Assembly (NCBI GenBank): GCA_903813345.2
Contig: CAIIXF020000001.1
Location: forward strand, 2,296,001 to 2,360,000
Source: Owenia fusiformis
Lineage: Eukaryota; Annelida; Polychaeta; Sabellida; Oweniidae
Reading direction: 5' to 3'
DNA: 64,000 bases
A program made the position numbers and the translations under genes. Positions 12,901 to 23,713 of the stretch are shown here, piece by piece (the first letter of the stretch is position 1; each line of letters begins with the position of its first letter). A model generated the notes under the pieces. That model did no database searches and had not been told where the DNA came from. It was given only the letters and a program-made list of their open reading frames with translations.

Positions 12901-14823
12901 TTTTTCCAAAATCATCTACGTGATCTCAGAAATTCAAATCTGACTTTAGAGATTTTTCAAAAGTGGTGACATATTGTTATGGTCTCCGTTTTTTTTTGCG
13001 GCGGCGGTTGGTGGTTGGCGTCCGGCGGTTGGCGTCCGGCGGTTGGCGTCCGGCGGTTGGTGGTTGGAGGTTGGCGTCCGGCGTCTGTAACAATTTCTTA
13101 CAACTTCCTATAACTTAACAAATACTGTTTAGATTGACTTCAATTTTTTTCTAAATCATCTACATGTTCTCAGAAGTTCAAATCTGACTTAAGATTTGAC
13201 TTAAGATTTGACTTAAGATTTGACATTTGACCTTCAATGACCTTCTCAAGTCAAAAAAGGTCAAAAAGGTCTTTTTTCAACTTGCTTCAAATTGACTAAA
13301 AAAAATTTTCAAAATCATCTACATGTTCTCAGAAATTCAAATCTGACTTTAGATTTGACATTTGACCTTCAATGACCTTCTCAATGTCAAAAAAGGTCAA
13401 AAAGGTATTTTTTCATCTTGCTTCAAATTGACTAAATTTTTTTTTCAAAATCATCTACATGTTCTCAGAAATTCAAATCTGACTTTAGATTTGACATTTG
13501 ACCTTTAATGACCTTCTCAAGGTCAAAAAAGGTCAAAAAGGTCTGTTTTCAACTTGCTTCAAATTGACCAATTTTTTTTTCAAATCATCTACATCTTTTC
13601 AGAAGTTCAAATTTGACTTTACAAGTTCTCAGAAGTTCAAATCTGACTTTAGATTTGACCTTTGACCTTCAAAAAGGTCTTTTTTCAACTTGCTTCAAAT
13701 TTACTTAATTTTTTTTTCAAAATCATCTACATGTTCTCAGAAGTTCAAATCTGACTTTACATTTGACATTTGACCTTCAATGACCTTTTCAAGGTCAAAT
13801 AGGTCTTTTTTCAACTTGCTTCAAATTTACTTAATTTTTTTTTCAAAATCATCTACATGTTCTCAGAAGTTCAAATCTGACTTTACATTTGACATTTGAC
13901 CTTCAATGACCTTCTCATGTCAAAAAAAGTCAAAGAGGTATTTTTTCAACTTGCTTTAAATTGACCAAATTGTTTTAGGTGGTGACATTTTGTCATGTTA
14001 ATGCCTTGTTCAATTTTAGTCACTACTCTGTTATCGCCCACTTGTTTTCGTTCGATAGTCAATCTTTTTCTGATTTTTTTGGTGTAACTTGTCATTCCTC
14101 GATATTTGTTGAACTTTGTGAAGCTTTGAGTGTGTTATTTAGGTGACGGGTGCTAAATATGGCGATCATTGGTATATTTATTCTCCTAATGAAGTAATGT
14201 TGCACAATCTCTGGGACCCGAATTCATTTTACATGCTTGCAAGATAGGCAAAACTCACGAGTTTATATATCATATCATTTGTGATTGTAGTGTTCATGTT
14301 CCTGACAGAAAGATACCTAGCACAGATGAACAGTTTAGCTGAAGAAGAAACCATTAGTCAACAAAAAGTTGGAAGTGGACCAAGTATGAATGATTAAATT
14401 ATTATATTATTTTTTAAAGTGACCACATATATTAAAAATAATTATGATAAGGGATATTTATTATAATTATCAGCTGACCATACTATCATGGGGTCTAACC
14501 CTTTTCCATTTTGATCATTTTCTGTCAAACATGATTTTCTTAATCTGATGAACCTACTATCTCAACATTTTTTTGATTCATATAAAGCAAAAATTATGTA
14601 GTCATTCCATCTAACTGGGGCAATTATTGCATTTAACATTCAAGTAAAATTAATATGTTTTTCAGAACTTGTGTTTTCTTTTTCAGACTTATTCACTACA
14701 CAAAGTGGAAATGGTGACCAAAAGAACTCTAGTAATAAAAAAGATGGCGTTATTCAACTTCATCCTAATAAACGGAGAACACATGGCAAAAAGTCGGCAT
14801 TAGCAAAATGTATTATTTTGTGA
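3870..14823 (+). CDS. RAB23: Rab23 small GTPase, 5' exons missing
   Basis: Rab-family GTPase, known in vertebrates as a negative regulator of Hedgehog signalling that acts in vesicle and ciliary trafficking. Six exons join in phase: 3870-3955, 8594-8670, 9374-9453, 9966-10048, 14291-14383, 14687-14823, all with AG/GT borders. They encode about 184 residues matching human RAB23 from about residue 53 to the end, implying about 236 residues in total against 237 in human. Visible motifs are G3 WDTAGQE, G4 NKID and G5-like TSVK. The tail ends in CIIL, a CaaX prenylation box. The P-loop and switch I exons are not found in 1-3869 and should lie upstream of the window. The reading frame is intact. 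The Rab23-specific segment DAITKAYYRGAQACVL makes the subfamily assignment firm. Confidence 0.97.
3956..4780. other. RAB23 intron, unremarkable
   Basis: AT-rich intron sequence between the G3 exon and the nested transposon at 4783. No repeat or coding signal was recognised. Confidence 0.6.
4813..6463. mobile_element. hAT-like foldback element B with 8-bp target duplication
   Basis: Perfect terminal inverted repeats TAGGGTGGCTCAAAATAA at both ends, flanked by the exact 8-bp repeat ACCAGCAA (4805-4812 and 6464-6471). The target lies inside element A, so B is younger. Arms of about 580 bp (4813-5395 and 5875-6463) are near-complementary around a core of about 480 bp. Both arms can encode a similar peptide (CDAAHRDNVCVV against RDVAHHDNVCVV), but no known family is recognised. 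The 8-bp duplication and TAGGG start suit hAT; that is inference. Confidence 0.8.
6788..6882 (-). pseudogene. Transposase C-terminal remnant in element A
   Basis: On the - strand the loop reads VIIRDAVRAMRSRADICIER and then NGGHVEGHWG before TAA at 6788-6790. A run of about 20-25 residues before a GGHxE-type end is typical of C-termini in some mariner-like transposases. The upstream part is replaced by the inverted arm, so it cannot be functional. Confidence 0.5.
7428..7728. mobile_element. TTAA-flanked MITE
   Basis: Starts TTAACCTCTTGAATACCCAG and ends CTGGGATTCAAGAGGTTAA, giving TTAA at both edges (7428-7431, 7725-7728) and nearly perfect terminal repeats. The TTAA target suits piggyBac or Kolobok. 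The interior carries two GACGG..TCCGTCAC-like hairpins. A diverged copy of the interior lies at about 9650-9850. Confidence 0.75.
8594..8670 (+). CDS. RAB23: RAB23 exon, Rab core strand 4 and helix 3
   Basis: Encodes GAQACVLAFSTTDRESFEAV followed by ESWKQK. Acceptor TTACAG, donor GTAAGT. The frame joins the previous exon through a split glycine codon. TTDRESFEAV is identical to vertebrate RAB23 by recollection. Confidence 0.97.
8744..8906. mobile_element. 163-bp TIR element, CAGTAAAACCTG family
   Basis: Termini CAGTAAAACCTGTATAAGTG and the complement of CACTTTACAGGTTTTACTG; the inner GGAACAC / GTGTTCC also pair. It starts 73 bp after the RAB23 donor at 8671. Pogo/Tigger-like by terminal resemblance only. 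Confidence 0.65.
9177..9330. mobile_element. Short copy of GTGGTGACA Helitron-like family
   Basis: Contains GTTACCGCCACAAGTGGTGA, then CATATTGTTATAGTCTCC, then a GGTGGCATTCGGTGGGC-like GC-rich stretch, and ends near GGCGGTGACATAGTGC. It is a short relative of the 12431-14003 element with most tandem repeats missing. Confidence 0.55.
9374..9453 (+). CDS. RAB23: RAB23 exon with G4 NKID motif
   Basis: Encodes VEDEVGEIAMVLVQNKIDLI and DEATVS. NKID is the guanine-specificity motif. Acceptor TTGTAG; donor GTAAGT at 9454; ends two bases into an Ala codon. Confidence 0.96.
9650..9850. repeat. Diverged second copy of the 7428-7728 MITE interior
   Basis: Shares CTACCCAG.GTGATG, AATCTGTCGCAAATTTTTCA, AAATCGCTCTAATTTG and GTGTAGAAATGATCTC with the element at 7428-7728 in the same orientation. 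Its terminal TTAA repeats are not evident, so it is an older, eroded copy. Confidence 0.5.
9966..10048 (+). CDS. RAB23: RAB23 exon with G5 motif
   Basis: Encodes EEAEGLAKKLKIRFYRTSVK then DNLQVDD. RFYRTSVK is the G5 region typical of Rab23. Acceptor TTTTAG, donor GTAAGT. The next intron, about 4.2 kb, holds a GC-rich element and two Helitron-like elements. Confidence 0.96.
10513..11158. mobile_element. GC-rich foldback element with TAA duplication
   Basis: Termini TGGCCTAGTCACATAGCCCG and the complement of CCGGGCTATGTGACTAGGCCA are perfect over about 20 bp and flanked by TAA (10510-10512, 11159-11161). A 3-bp TAA target is typical of PIF/Harbinger. The interior is a strong composition outlier, packed with CCGGCCG, CGGCCGGT and GAGCTCGGTG words that pair with each other. 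No conserved ORF is recognised. It sits in the RAB23 intron after the G5 exon. Confidence 0.75.
11308..12348 (+). mobile_element. Helitron-like non-autonomous element H1
   Basis: Begins after TTATTA with TCCCACCGAACGAAGTTCG, then a (TCCG)n tract and about six tandem units of roughly 145 bp. Each unit has GATAACTCAAATACCAG, GGATTTGGTTCAAATTTTAT and a TTCAAAATGGCGGCCATTTT block. It closes with GTTCGGTGGGAT (complement of the 5' CCCACCGAAC), a hairpin GCTACTCCGTGGAGTTGC, and CTAG before T. The 5' TC, 3' CTAG and terminal hairpin are Helitron hallmarks; the subterminal inverted repeat is more Helentron-like. No Rep/helicase ORF. Confidence 0.75.
12431..14003 (+). mobile_element. GTGGTGACA Helitron-like element with 140-bp array
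   Basis: Starts TTATTATGTCACCACC and ends near GGTGGTGACATTTTGTC, so the CACCACC / GGTGGTG ends are inverted. A GC-rich (GGTTGGCGTCCGGC)n tract follows the start at 12480-12545 and recurs at 13005-13085, suggesting two tandem copies joined near 12956. The rest is an array of units near 140 bp: ATCATCTACATGTTCTCAGA, AAATCTGACTTTAGATTTGA, CATTTGACCTTCAATGACC, then runs of AAGGTCAAAAA. No coding content. Confidence 0.65.
14291..14383 (+). CDS. RAB23: RAB23 exon, C-terminal helix
   Basis: Encodes VFMFLTERYLAQMNSLAEEE, then TISQQKVGSGP. It aligns with human VFKYLAEKYLQ. Acceptor TTGTAG, donor GTATGA. It completes a split Val codon and ends one base into an Asn codon. Confidence 0.94.
14687..14823 (+). 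CDS. RAB23: RAB23 last exon: hypervariable tail and CaaX box
   Basis: Follows TTTTTCAG. Encodes NLFTTQSGNGDQKNSSNKKD, then a basic stretch (PNKRRTHGKK) and the C-terminal CIIL before TGA at 14821-14823. Human RAB23 ends CSIP. A final Leu usually favours geranylgeranylation by GGTase-I; that is inference from the CaaX rule. Confidence 0.94.
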
Positions 14824-17272
14824 TGTCATATTTTAGAAGTATTTAATGTGGATTATGATGTTACAGTTGTGGAATCATGGTGTCAAAATTATGGTTGTAT
14901 GATGTCACAATTATGGGGCCATGATGTCATAAATGTGAAGGATAATGATGTCATATAACATGGTTTAAATTTCATGCCATGAATGTTATGCTCATCTTTT
15001 GGATGCAACCATACACATACATTGTATAATGGATATAATCTTAGAATGAAATATATCCTACCATGAAATAATTCCATGCAGATGAGTATATTACATTTAA
15101 TATATATGCTGGATACAACATTTATGTAGCATGACATGGATACCAGTACAACACAGGTATATCATTGATACAAGATACTGAATCTACAAGAAATGGATAT
15201 CACTGTGATTAGCCTTGATCCAAAGCTCACCTGGAAAATAACATCATATACGAGGGATGTCCCAAAAGTCCTAAACTATTTTTTTTTGGAATTCAATGTA
15301 TCAATCAGAAAATGTCGCAACTTTGTAATGATGAAATCACAACTTGAATAATCAAAACTAAGGTTGAAAACAATTAGTTTAAAACTTATGGAACAACCCT
15401 CATTCATGAAAACTATCTTTTGAGAAACTATCCACAGGACATACAATTTTTGTCACTCTACTATATGTAGTATTCATATACAACGATGGATTTAAGTGGC
15501 TGAAATCCGAGATGATCACTTATTTTTTGAATATTTTCACTCATTGTTCACAAATAAAATGTTCATGATATTGTGGTAAAATATATGGTAATGGTGATGC
15601 ACACCATGTTTAAATGACCTAAACTCTTGCTTAGACCACTTAACAGGTCACTTGACAGGTCAAAATATGAGAATGTATTTTCTATATATTGATTTAGCTT
15701 TTTGTATCATGAAACAGAAGGTTAATTTTTTTTAAAACTTGGACTGGTAAAAATAACATACTAGAGGCGTTTCATATATTGTCCAAGGTACTTTTCTGCC
15801 ATAAACCGTCCATTATAAGAATCTGATATATACAACGTTATATTATTATATTATATGCAGTATACCTATTACTACTAGATATTTTCTAGCATTTACTGGT
15901 GTAAATCCAAGCTGAAGTTGATTCATGTAAAATGTAAACTTCATTTATATATTTGTAAAAATAGTATTAGAATAGTAAATAGTATTTATCTTTGCGGATG
16001 TATAGTTGCATTGTCATAGGCAACGTTTTAATCTATATACATGTATTTTGAAATCAACATATGATGAAAAATAAGAATAAAAATAAATTAAAGATATCTT
16101 GACCACGCAAATATTTTTCCTCAAAAATGTATTGAAAGATAGTCAAATTAAAATGTGCTACAGTATATATGTTTTGATAATTGTGAATTGATGAGAGAGA
16201 ATATTTTCCAAGGGAATCAAGAATGGCAGTGACTTACCTTTCTTGTAAGCATTGTATTTTAATGAACCAAACATTAAAAAATACCTTGCATTATCTTGAA
16301 GGTACTAGTGTGTCTTTTCCAACCCATGTATTTGCTTAAATTATAAGATTTAATTTCGATTTTGTATGCTAGATGAATTGTACAATCTTGTTGTGCTAAA
16401 GCAAAGCATAGAATGCAAGAAACCATTTATATATTAATAGTTGTGTAATTCTGTAGAGTGAACTTTGCTACATTCTGCATTTATTTGAAAAGCTAATGAT
16501 TCTATATATGCTCAAAATGTTGTAATATTGTACTTGTATTGTCCTTAAATGAAAGTAATGAAGCCTACCACCTCCTGTATCTCATTTTTAGTTTGTAAAT
16601 GAACTGTCATTTTATAAATGACACTTACATTTTAATTGAACGCATGTGAATTTTTTCAATAATGTCAATTTCCAAATTTCATTGTCAATGCCTAAACTAG
16701 CCATAGTTGAACTCCTGTATACATGAACATTCCACCGGGACATTCCGATTTAACTTGATTGTTATTATATTTTTAAATGTTATGTCGTTGTACATTCTGC
16801 CTGTACTTGATTTGTTATTTTGTTGTCTTTGTAACGAATCAGCATTTTTCTGTTCTATCTCATTTATAATGTGTCAGTTAATAATAATTCAGGATAATTA
16901 AATGTATTTTAATATGGTAATACAGGAATTGTATGCAACACTCATGTATGGGAATCATTTACAACCAACACCAACATAAATGTGTAGCTCTTGAAACTTC
17001 TTATCCTTTTCAGAGAAAAATGTAAAATTATTTTCACATGAGATAGAGAATTTAGGATATGAAAATGACATGATTTAATACAGTTCAGTGAATATGAAAC
17101 TGTTTTTGTCCTTCACACAGGTAACCTGAACTTCATTTTATATTACTAATATTAATTGTTTGCTAGTTGTTACATGTATTACAAAGCTCAGTATTTGTAT
17201 TACAGAATGAAAAGTCCTTGGATGTATGACATAATGAATGTAGCACTTATTATTATATTTAAAAAAAATAAA
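14824..17272 (+). other. RAB23 3' UTR and downstream flank
   Basis: AT-rich DNA without a credible coding frame. AATAAA hexamers lie at 15553-15558, in the region near 16075-16090, and at 17267-17272, so the UTR may reach about 2.4 kb; which signal is used cannot be told. The first 140 bases hold five or six loosely spaced ATGATGTCA-like words. A 150-bp MITE sits at 15252-15401. Confidence 0.45.
15252..15401. mobile_element. 150-bp mariner-like MITE in RAB23 3' flank
   Basis: GAGGGATGTCCCAAAAGTCC at left mirrors GAGGGTTGTTCCATAAGTTT read from the right end; the inner CTAAACTA / TAGTTTAA also pair. Termini of the ACGAGGG type are common in mariner elements. No coding sequence. Confidence 0.65.
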
Positions 17273-17758
17273 GACAAAACAAAAAATTAAAATTGGATTG
17301 TTTCATTTATTTTCAAATACAACTATTAGTGTCCTCTAAAGTAGTAGAAACCAAGAATCAATGGGTTGATAATGTTAAAAAAATTTTCAGTTTACTTCAG
17401 TCGTCTACAATATTTCTGATATAAAGGTGTGAAGATTTTGCAAGATAATTCATAGATTAGTTTTATTAAACCTTACACATAACAGGCTTTGCAGTTGTGA
17501 TGTGATTTTATGTACACCATGTAAAATAAAACCTAAATCTGAATGCCAATTCGGACCAGCTTATAGTTTTCGGATTAGGTGTTCATATTTCGAGGTTTTT
17601 GCATTTGTGAAGTTTTGAGGAAATGTGATCATATTTTTCATAAATATTTAATATAATATAATGAAGTATAGTAAATAATGTCATGGTAGAAAGACATTAT
17701 GATTGAGACCATTCGATGTTTTTCCAAAAGCTTAAATATCCTAATAAAATGGTTATTA
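15402..17758. other. RAB23 downstream flank, AT-rich
   Basis: No exon, RNA gene or repeat structure was recognised apart from the polyadenylation hexamers noted for the UTR. Confidence 0.5.
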
Positions 17759-20732
17759 TCCCATCGAACGAAGTTCGGAGGGATATAGGGAACACCTCCG
17801 TCCGTCCGTCCGGAAGGGGAGAGTTTTCCGGCCGGATCAAAACGTTTAACCCACCTATGCGTAGTCTCAAGTCTGTGGACCCTGAAGAAAGATAACTAAC
17901 ATCGCAATCAAATCAAGACAAAGAAAGAAGAAAATAAATGAAGAAACCAATGCAGCAAAAACAAATGATGTCCGTCCGTACGTACGTACGTACGTACATC
18001 CGTCCGGGCAATAACTCAAATACCGTTGGCCCGATTTTGTTCATATTTTGTACACATATACCCTATGGGGGTAGAAGTTCTGCTCAAAAGCCGGTTTTCA
18101 AAATGGTCGCTCATTTCAAAATGGCGGCCATTCTAGTGACGATTTTACAGTAATTTAGGTGCAATATGTAAAACTGCAATAGCAATATGTTTTAAATGTA
18201 AAAAAATTATAAAGGACTTTAATAATGCTACAAATGTAAATATTAAAGAAGCGAATGGCAGCCATCTTGAAAAATGGCGGCCTTTACTCGTCATTTTACG
18301 ATTTTTGCTGTAACTCAAAAAATAGTGGAGCGATTTTGTTCATATTTGTTATGTGAATACTATAAGCATTGCACACTGTCTAAAGACACTTTTGGTAGAA
18401 GGTGGCTATTTTGAAAAATGGCCGCCATTGTAATGTATTTTACAATAACTCGAAAAGTAGTGGAGCGATTTTGTTCATATTTGGTATGTGAATACTATAA
18501 GCATGGCACACTGTCCTATGACACTTTTGGTAGAAGGCGGCCATTTTGAAATAAATTTGAAAAATGGCCGCCATTTTAACATATTTTACTATAACTCGAA
18601 AAGTAGTGGAGCGATTTTGTTCATTTTTGGTATGTGAATACTTTAAGCATGGCACACTGTCCTATGACACTTTTGGTAGAAGGCGGCCATTTTGAAAACA
18701 ATTTCGAAAATGGCCGCCATTTTAACGTATTTCACTATAATTCAAAAAGTAGTGGAGTGATTTTGTTCATATTTGGTATGTGAATACTATAAGCATATGG
18801 CACACTGTCTATTTCTAATGACGCTTTTGGTAGAAGGTGGCCATTTTGAAAAATGGCCGCCATTTTAACGTATTTTACTATAACTCGAAAAGTAGTGGAG
18901 CGATTTTGTTCATATTTGATATGTGAATACTTTAAGCATGGCATATTGTCTAATAAAACTTTGGGGAGTTGTCGGCCATTTTTCAAAATGGCCATCACTT
19001 TTTATGTCCCCACCACATAGTGTGGGGCCATATTGTCGGCCTAGGCGCGTCTGTCTGTCCGTATGTCCGTCTGTCCGTCCGTCCGTCCGTCCGTCCGGCA
19101 GTTTTCTCCAAAACCGCTACAGATATCACCTTCAAATTTTCAGGGATAACTTATGAGTGCATCTTGATGTGGATGAAAAAAATTTAAGTGGATACCTACT
19201 TCCTGTCGGCCATTTTGAAGTCAAATGCTAAAATCCTTGTCTGCAAACTTTAAGAAAAATGACTTCACAGTTGATTTCGAAACTTTAACATCTTGTTCAG
19301 CTCACTTCATTCTACATCTGATTAGGTTTTGGACCTGTAAGCTCAGTCATGTCAGCCATTTTGAATGTTTTAAGAAAAGTTAGCGCGCGATAATACTTTG
19401 TATCATATTGAATGGTGTTTTTCAATTTTCATACTTGAACTATTTAGTAGCTTTATAAATAATTTCAGGTGTACTTTGTTGTAAAAGCCTATGTTATTGT
19501 TAACAATAGTAATATGTGATAATTTTGTAAAAGGAAATCAGCAAAAACTCATAATCACTTTTTTATTGTCGGCCATTTTGGATTTTTCCGTCCTAAAATC
19601 TTGTCTGTAAAGTCTTGTCTACGCGTTTTCAGGTGAACCGTTTGGTAGATCAATTTCAAATTTTCAGGGATGATTTTTAGTATGAAAATCTAGATCTGAT
19701 TAGTTTTTGGGCATTCTGGGTAAATGTCAAGGCAGCCATTTTGGATTTTCCGTCCTAAAATCTTGTCTGTAAAGTCTTGTCTACGCATTTCCAGGTGAAC
19801 TGTTTGGTAGATCAATTTCAAATTTTCAGGGATGATTCTTAGTATGAAAATCTAGATCTGATTAGTTTTTTGGCATTCTGGATAAATGTCAAGGCAGCCA
19901 TTTTGGATTTTCTGTCTTAAAATCTTGCCTGTAAAGTTTTGTCTACGCTTTTTAGGTGAACCGTTTGGTAGATCAATTTCAAATTTTCAGAGATGATTCT
20001 TAGTATGAAAATCTAGATCTGATTAGCTTTTGGGCATTCTGGGTAAATGTCAAGGCAGCCATTTTGGATTTTCTGACCTAAAATCTTGTCTGTTAAGTTT
20101 TGTCTACAGATTTCCAGGTGAACCGTTTGGTAGATCAATTTCAAAGTTTCAGGGATGATTCTTAGTATGAAAATCTCGAAGAGATTAGTTTTTTGGCATT
20201 CTGGATAAAAATCAAGGCAGCCATTTTGGATTTTCCGTCCTAAAATCTTGTTTGTAAAGTCTTGTTTACATGTTTGTTGGTTAACTGTGTGAGGGATCAA
20301 TTTTAAATTTTCAGGGGTGGCTCTTAATATGAAAATCTAGAACTGACTATTTTTTGGGCATTCTGGGTAAATTTTAAGGTGGCCATTTTGGATATTCCCT
20401 CCTCAAATTGTGTCGGTAAAGTCTTGTCTACTCATTTTTAGGATAACCATTTGACGGGATCACCCAAAGGTGGGGACATTTTGTACACATTTGTGTTCTT
20501 GTATGTGTTTTATTTTACAAGTATGTGTGCGATTTTTCAAAAATTTTAGAGGTGGCTACTTAAAAGCATATTATTTTATTTCTTCTGATGACAACTTGGC
20601 TAGTGAGCAACCATTTTGAAAATGGTGGCCTTTCTGGTGTGTTGTTTTATGATATTTGCGCTTCGTTTGTAAAAATGCCAGCCATTTCTGTTCGATGGGA
20701 TTCGCTACGCTTTGGCGTTGCCGTTGTTCTGG
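17759..20732 (+). mobile_element. Helitron-like element H2, carrying a nested element
   Basis: Same family as H1: TTATTA then TCCCATCGAACGAAGTTCGG, a (TCCG)n then (GTAC)n tract, and tandem units of about 145 bp at 18240-18970. Each unit has GGCGGCCATTTTGAA.., AAAAATGGCCGCCATTTTAA, GTAGTGGAGCGATTTTGTTC and TATGTGAATACT. It ends TTCGATGGGATTCGCTACGC, with hairpin GCTACGCTTTGGCGTTGC and CTGG before T, matching the Helitron CTRR rule. A different family is inserted at 19003-20500. Confidence 0.75.
19003..20500 (+). mobile_element. GGTGGGGACA Helitron-like element nested in H2
   Basis: Starts TTATGTCCCCACCACATAGT, runs through (GTCC)n at 19050-19100, then about six tandem units near 164 bp: GGCAGCCATTTTGGATTTTC, AAAATCTTGTCTGTAAAG, GGTGAACCGTTTGGTAGATC, TTTCAAATTTTCAGGGATGA. 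It closes with GGTGGGGACA (20469-20478), the complement of the start, followed by a short hairpin ACACATTTGTGT at 20485-20496. H2 sequence resumes after it, so this element is younger. Confidence 0.7.
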
Positions 20733-22444
20733 TTTATAGAAATATATTTCCACTGTTGTGTGCAAAAGATGTGATATGACATGTATATGAAAAGTGTTAC
20801 TATATCTAATGGGTTAATTTCTATATGACTTCACAGTTCATATTTGGAGGTGTTCATATTTCAAGGTTTCCTTGAGATGAGAAAAGTGCTCAGATTGGGA
20901 GGTGTTTGGATTACCCAGGTGTTCAGATATACAAGTTTATTGTATACATTGTATCATCAAATCTTTAGATTTTGTAAGTTGATGATTAGACTGTCAAAAT
21001 GATTCGAACATATTGATACTGGTTTGTCCGTCGTACATTAAAAACCGCATTGTTTCACATGTATGAAGAAATAAAACATACAGTTTTATGTGTCGTCGAT
21101 CAGGAATTATCGACATTTTGACAATAGTAAATCATAATTTATTGGGATGAATTCAAATTGTATATTTAAATGGCATACATAATTTAATATCTTTCACTTC
21201 TAAAACTACGGCATAGAATCTGATATAATCATTACCATGTGCTATAGCAATACAACTTCAAAAATTATGGGACTAATCTTTTTTTAAGTCATCTTGGCTT
21301 GTCTTTACCACTACCATTAGAAATTGGTGCGATCACTACATATAGGGTGTAATACAATCTAATTCCATTACTATCTACAAATACTTGTATGGAAAATGCC
21401 ATGGTAAAGATCTGCATTGGATTAAAATTGTCAAAGAGCAAATTTTGTGAAAAATTCAATGACATTATCTTATCGCTCTAGGTCTCAGGGTCAATTATTT
21501 GCATCATCAAAAACAAAAATTAAATGATGATCAAAAATATTTTATTAAATCCATATAAACAGATATACATGTAATAGCTGGAATGTGCCTCATTGTCAGA
21601 GATATTAATGCTAACATCTATCCAATACAATACCAGTTGTTTTATTGACACTGTCCCCTGAACTCACTTGAGCACTTCTTTTAAGATTACTTTCAGCATA
21701 GTTTGGATTCACAGGGATTAGATTCACAGGGTTTGGATCCACCTTAGTTAAATGCTCAACCAATCCAACATAGAAACAGTATTGACTGATCAAAGCTTTA
21801 TTTTAATTTTCATATTATCTCTATAAATCATATCAAAAGTTCTCTTCTTAAACAAGGATGATGGAAAGTCATTTTTCTGGGAATTTTCTTAACTACAGTA
21901 CAAGAATTTTGTTGTTAACAAATAAATTTTGAACTTTTCAGACAAGATTAATACAACTCTGAACTGAGGCATCACATACAGCTTTTTCTCTTGATTCAAC
22001 AATGAGTATCATTTTGATTTCTGTTGATAACCGAAGACTTTGTATTACATGTATTATTGAATTCTATACATTGTACCTAATTTTTTATGAGATCATTTTA
22101 ACATTACACATCAGTGGCCATTTCATTTTAATTGCATTAATCCCCTATTTTTATATTATTCTTGATAGCTAGTTTCCTATCAAAGGTTTAATAGGTGTAA
22201 ATCATAAATAACCCTAAAGTATAATCTTTTCATAAATGATATGTAACACACAATCAATACACTTGGATATAAATCTTTCTTTCAGCATTGTACTAGACTA
22301 TCTCTGCCATGCACAAGAAGGAAACTGAGAGAAGGCTATGATATCTCACAATGTCCTTTCAGTAATTAATGAAGCTTAAAATGAAAGATTTGAGATAACT
22401 GTTATTTATTTAAGTTATTTATCATTAAATGTACCATTGATCAA
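20733..22444. other. Convergent RAB23/BAG2 intergenic DNA
   Basis: AT-rich. The 3' UTR of BAG2 (- strand) probably lies at the right side of this stretch, but no single polyadenylation signal stands out. A small low-complexity block (GGATTCACAGGG repeats, about 21705-21745) accounts for an apparent open frame. Confidence 0.45.
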
Positions 22445-22803
22445 CCATTGAAAGGCATACTGTATGATAGGTACAGCTACAGGGGTAGCTGCTAGCTGCT
22501 ATACACGTACATGAATTAGCCATTGAAAGGCATGCAGTATGATAGGTACAGCTACAGGGCTAGCTGCTATACTGTACATGTACATGAATAAACCATTGAA
22601 AGGCATACGGTATGATAGGTACAGCTACAGGGCTAGCTGCTATACTGTACATGTACATAAATAAACCATTGAAAGGCATGCAGTATGATAGGTACAGCTA
22701 CAGGGCTAGCTGCTATACTGTACATGTACATGAATAAACCATTGAAAGGCATGCAGTATGATAGCTACAGCTAAACAGGGCTAGCTGCTATACCCGTACA
22801 ATG
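22445..22803. repeat. Minisatellite, about five copies of a 73-bp unit
   Basis: Units begin CCATTGAAAGGCATGCAGTA and contain TGATAGGTACAGCTACAGGG, CTAGCTGCTATACTGTACAT and GTACATGAATAAA. The second to fourth units are almost identical; the outer two carry small indels. It lies 560-920 bp beyond the BAG2 stop, so it may be transcribed in the BAG2 3' UTR. Confidence 0.9.
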
Positions 22804-23363
22804 TTCCACCTTATTTTGTTAATGTAAAATCTTAATATTATTGAACATAGCATTTGATTAAGTGAGGAGCTATTATTATAAATCTTGGATACCACCTGAA
22901 TTATAGCCAGGAACAAGTGTAAAATATGTAAGAACAATCAAATCTGTGTAGTTGATCCACTCTACATCTTTTTTAATCCCCGAGCAGACTTCCAAATTAT
23001 CATTCATTTGGAAAAAGGATTTCTCATTGACCAGTCATGATTTGCGGGATTTGAGGCTCTCAGTCGTATTATGAATGGACAGTTATGAATCAGGGACTCT
23101 TATTCATACAAGGGATGATGTCTATATATCAACAGTTGTGATAAATTGAAGTTAATTTCATAATAGTTTGTCTCACTCCTACTCTCATAATGAAATCTTA
23201 AAATGAGATATGTCTTTCTCTTGAATAACTAAAAAAAGATCACTCTTCCAATGAAATCATCATTTAACCCCCCCCCTTTCAATAAAATTAACTTGGAGCT
23301 TCCACAACTGTTGATAACTGAACATCACCCCAATACAAGGCAGACAGTGTGCAATCTGAGATG

Positions 23364-23713
23364 TCAGATCAGCTTCACATGTGCTTGTTCCAGTCCATGT
23401 AGCCATGCCTGTAATCTTCCCTTTATCTTCTTTTGATCATCAGCAGTACAGTCAATCAAGACACCCTCAAAGTTCCTATCAACTGGGCCAACTTTCTCAG
23501 ATTCATTGGCACATGAGTTCAAGTATGTTTTAACCCTGTGCACGGATTCTGCTACTCCTTGTTTCAATTGTTCATGCAGTTGATCTAGGATTCCATTGAC
23601 TTTTTTGAGAGCTGTTTCTTGTACCGTATTTCTTGGTGTTGAGACACTGACTTCCACTGTTAAACATCTACAAACCAGTCTTTCTGCGTTGGCTTCAATC
23701 TCACTTCTCTCCA
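23364..23713 (-). CDS. BAG2: BAG2 exon 2: BAG domain
   Basis: Acceptor ATTTCAG, then VERSEIEANAERLVCRCLTV and onward to TGA at 23366-23364. It contains the helices of the BAG2-type domain, including KVGPVDRNFEGVLIDCTADD and QKKIKGRLQAWL. The frame is intact over 116 residues. Confidence 0.95.

Noticed and set aside
21611-21793. 60-codon frame on the - strand downstream of BAG2
   Set aside because: It depends on a GGATTCACAGGG repeat (NPVNLIPVNPN), has no clear splice context and no recognised homology.
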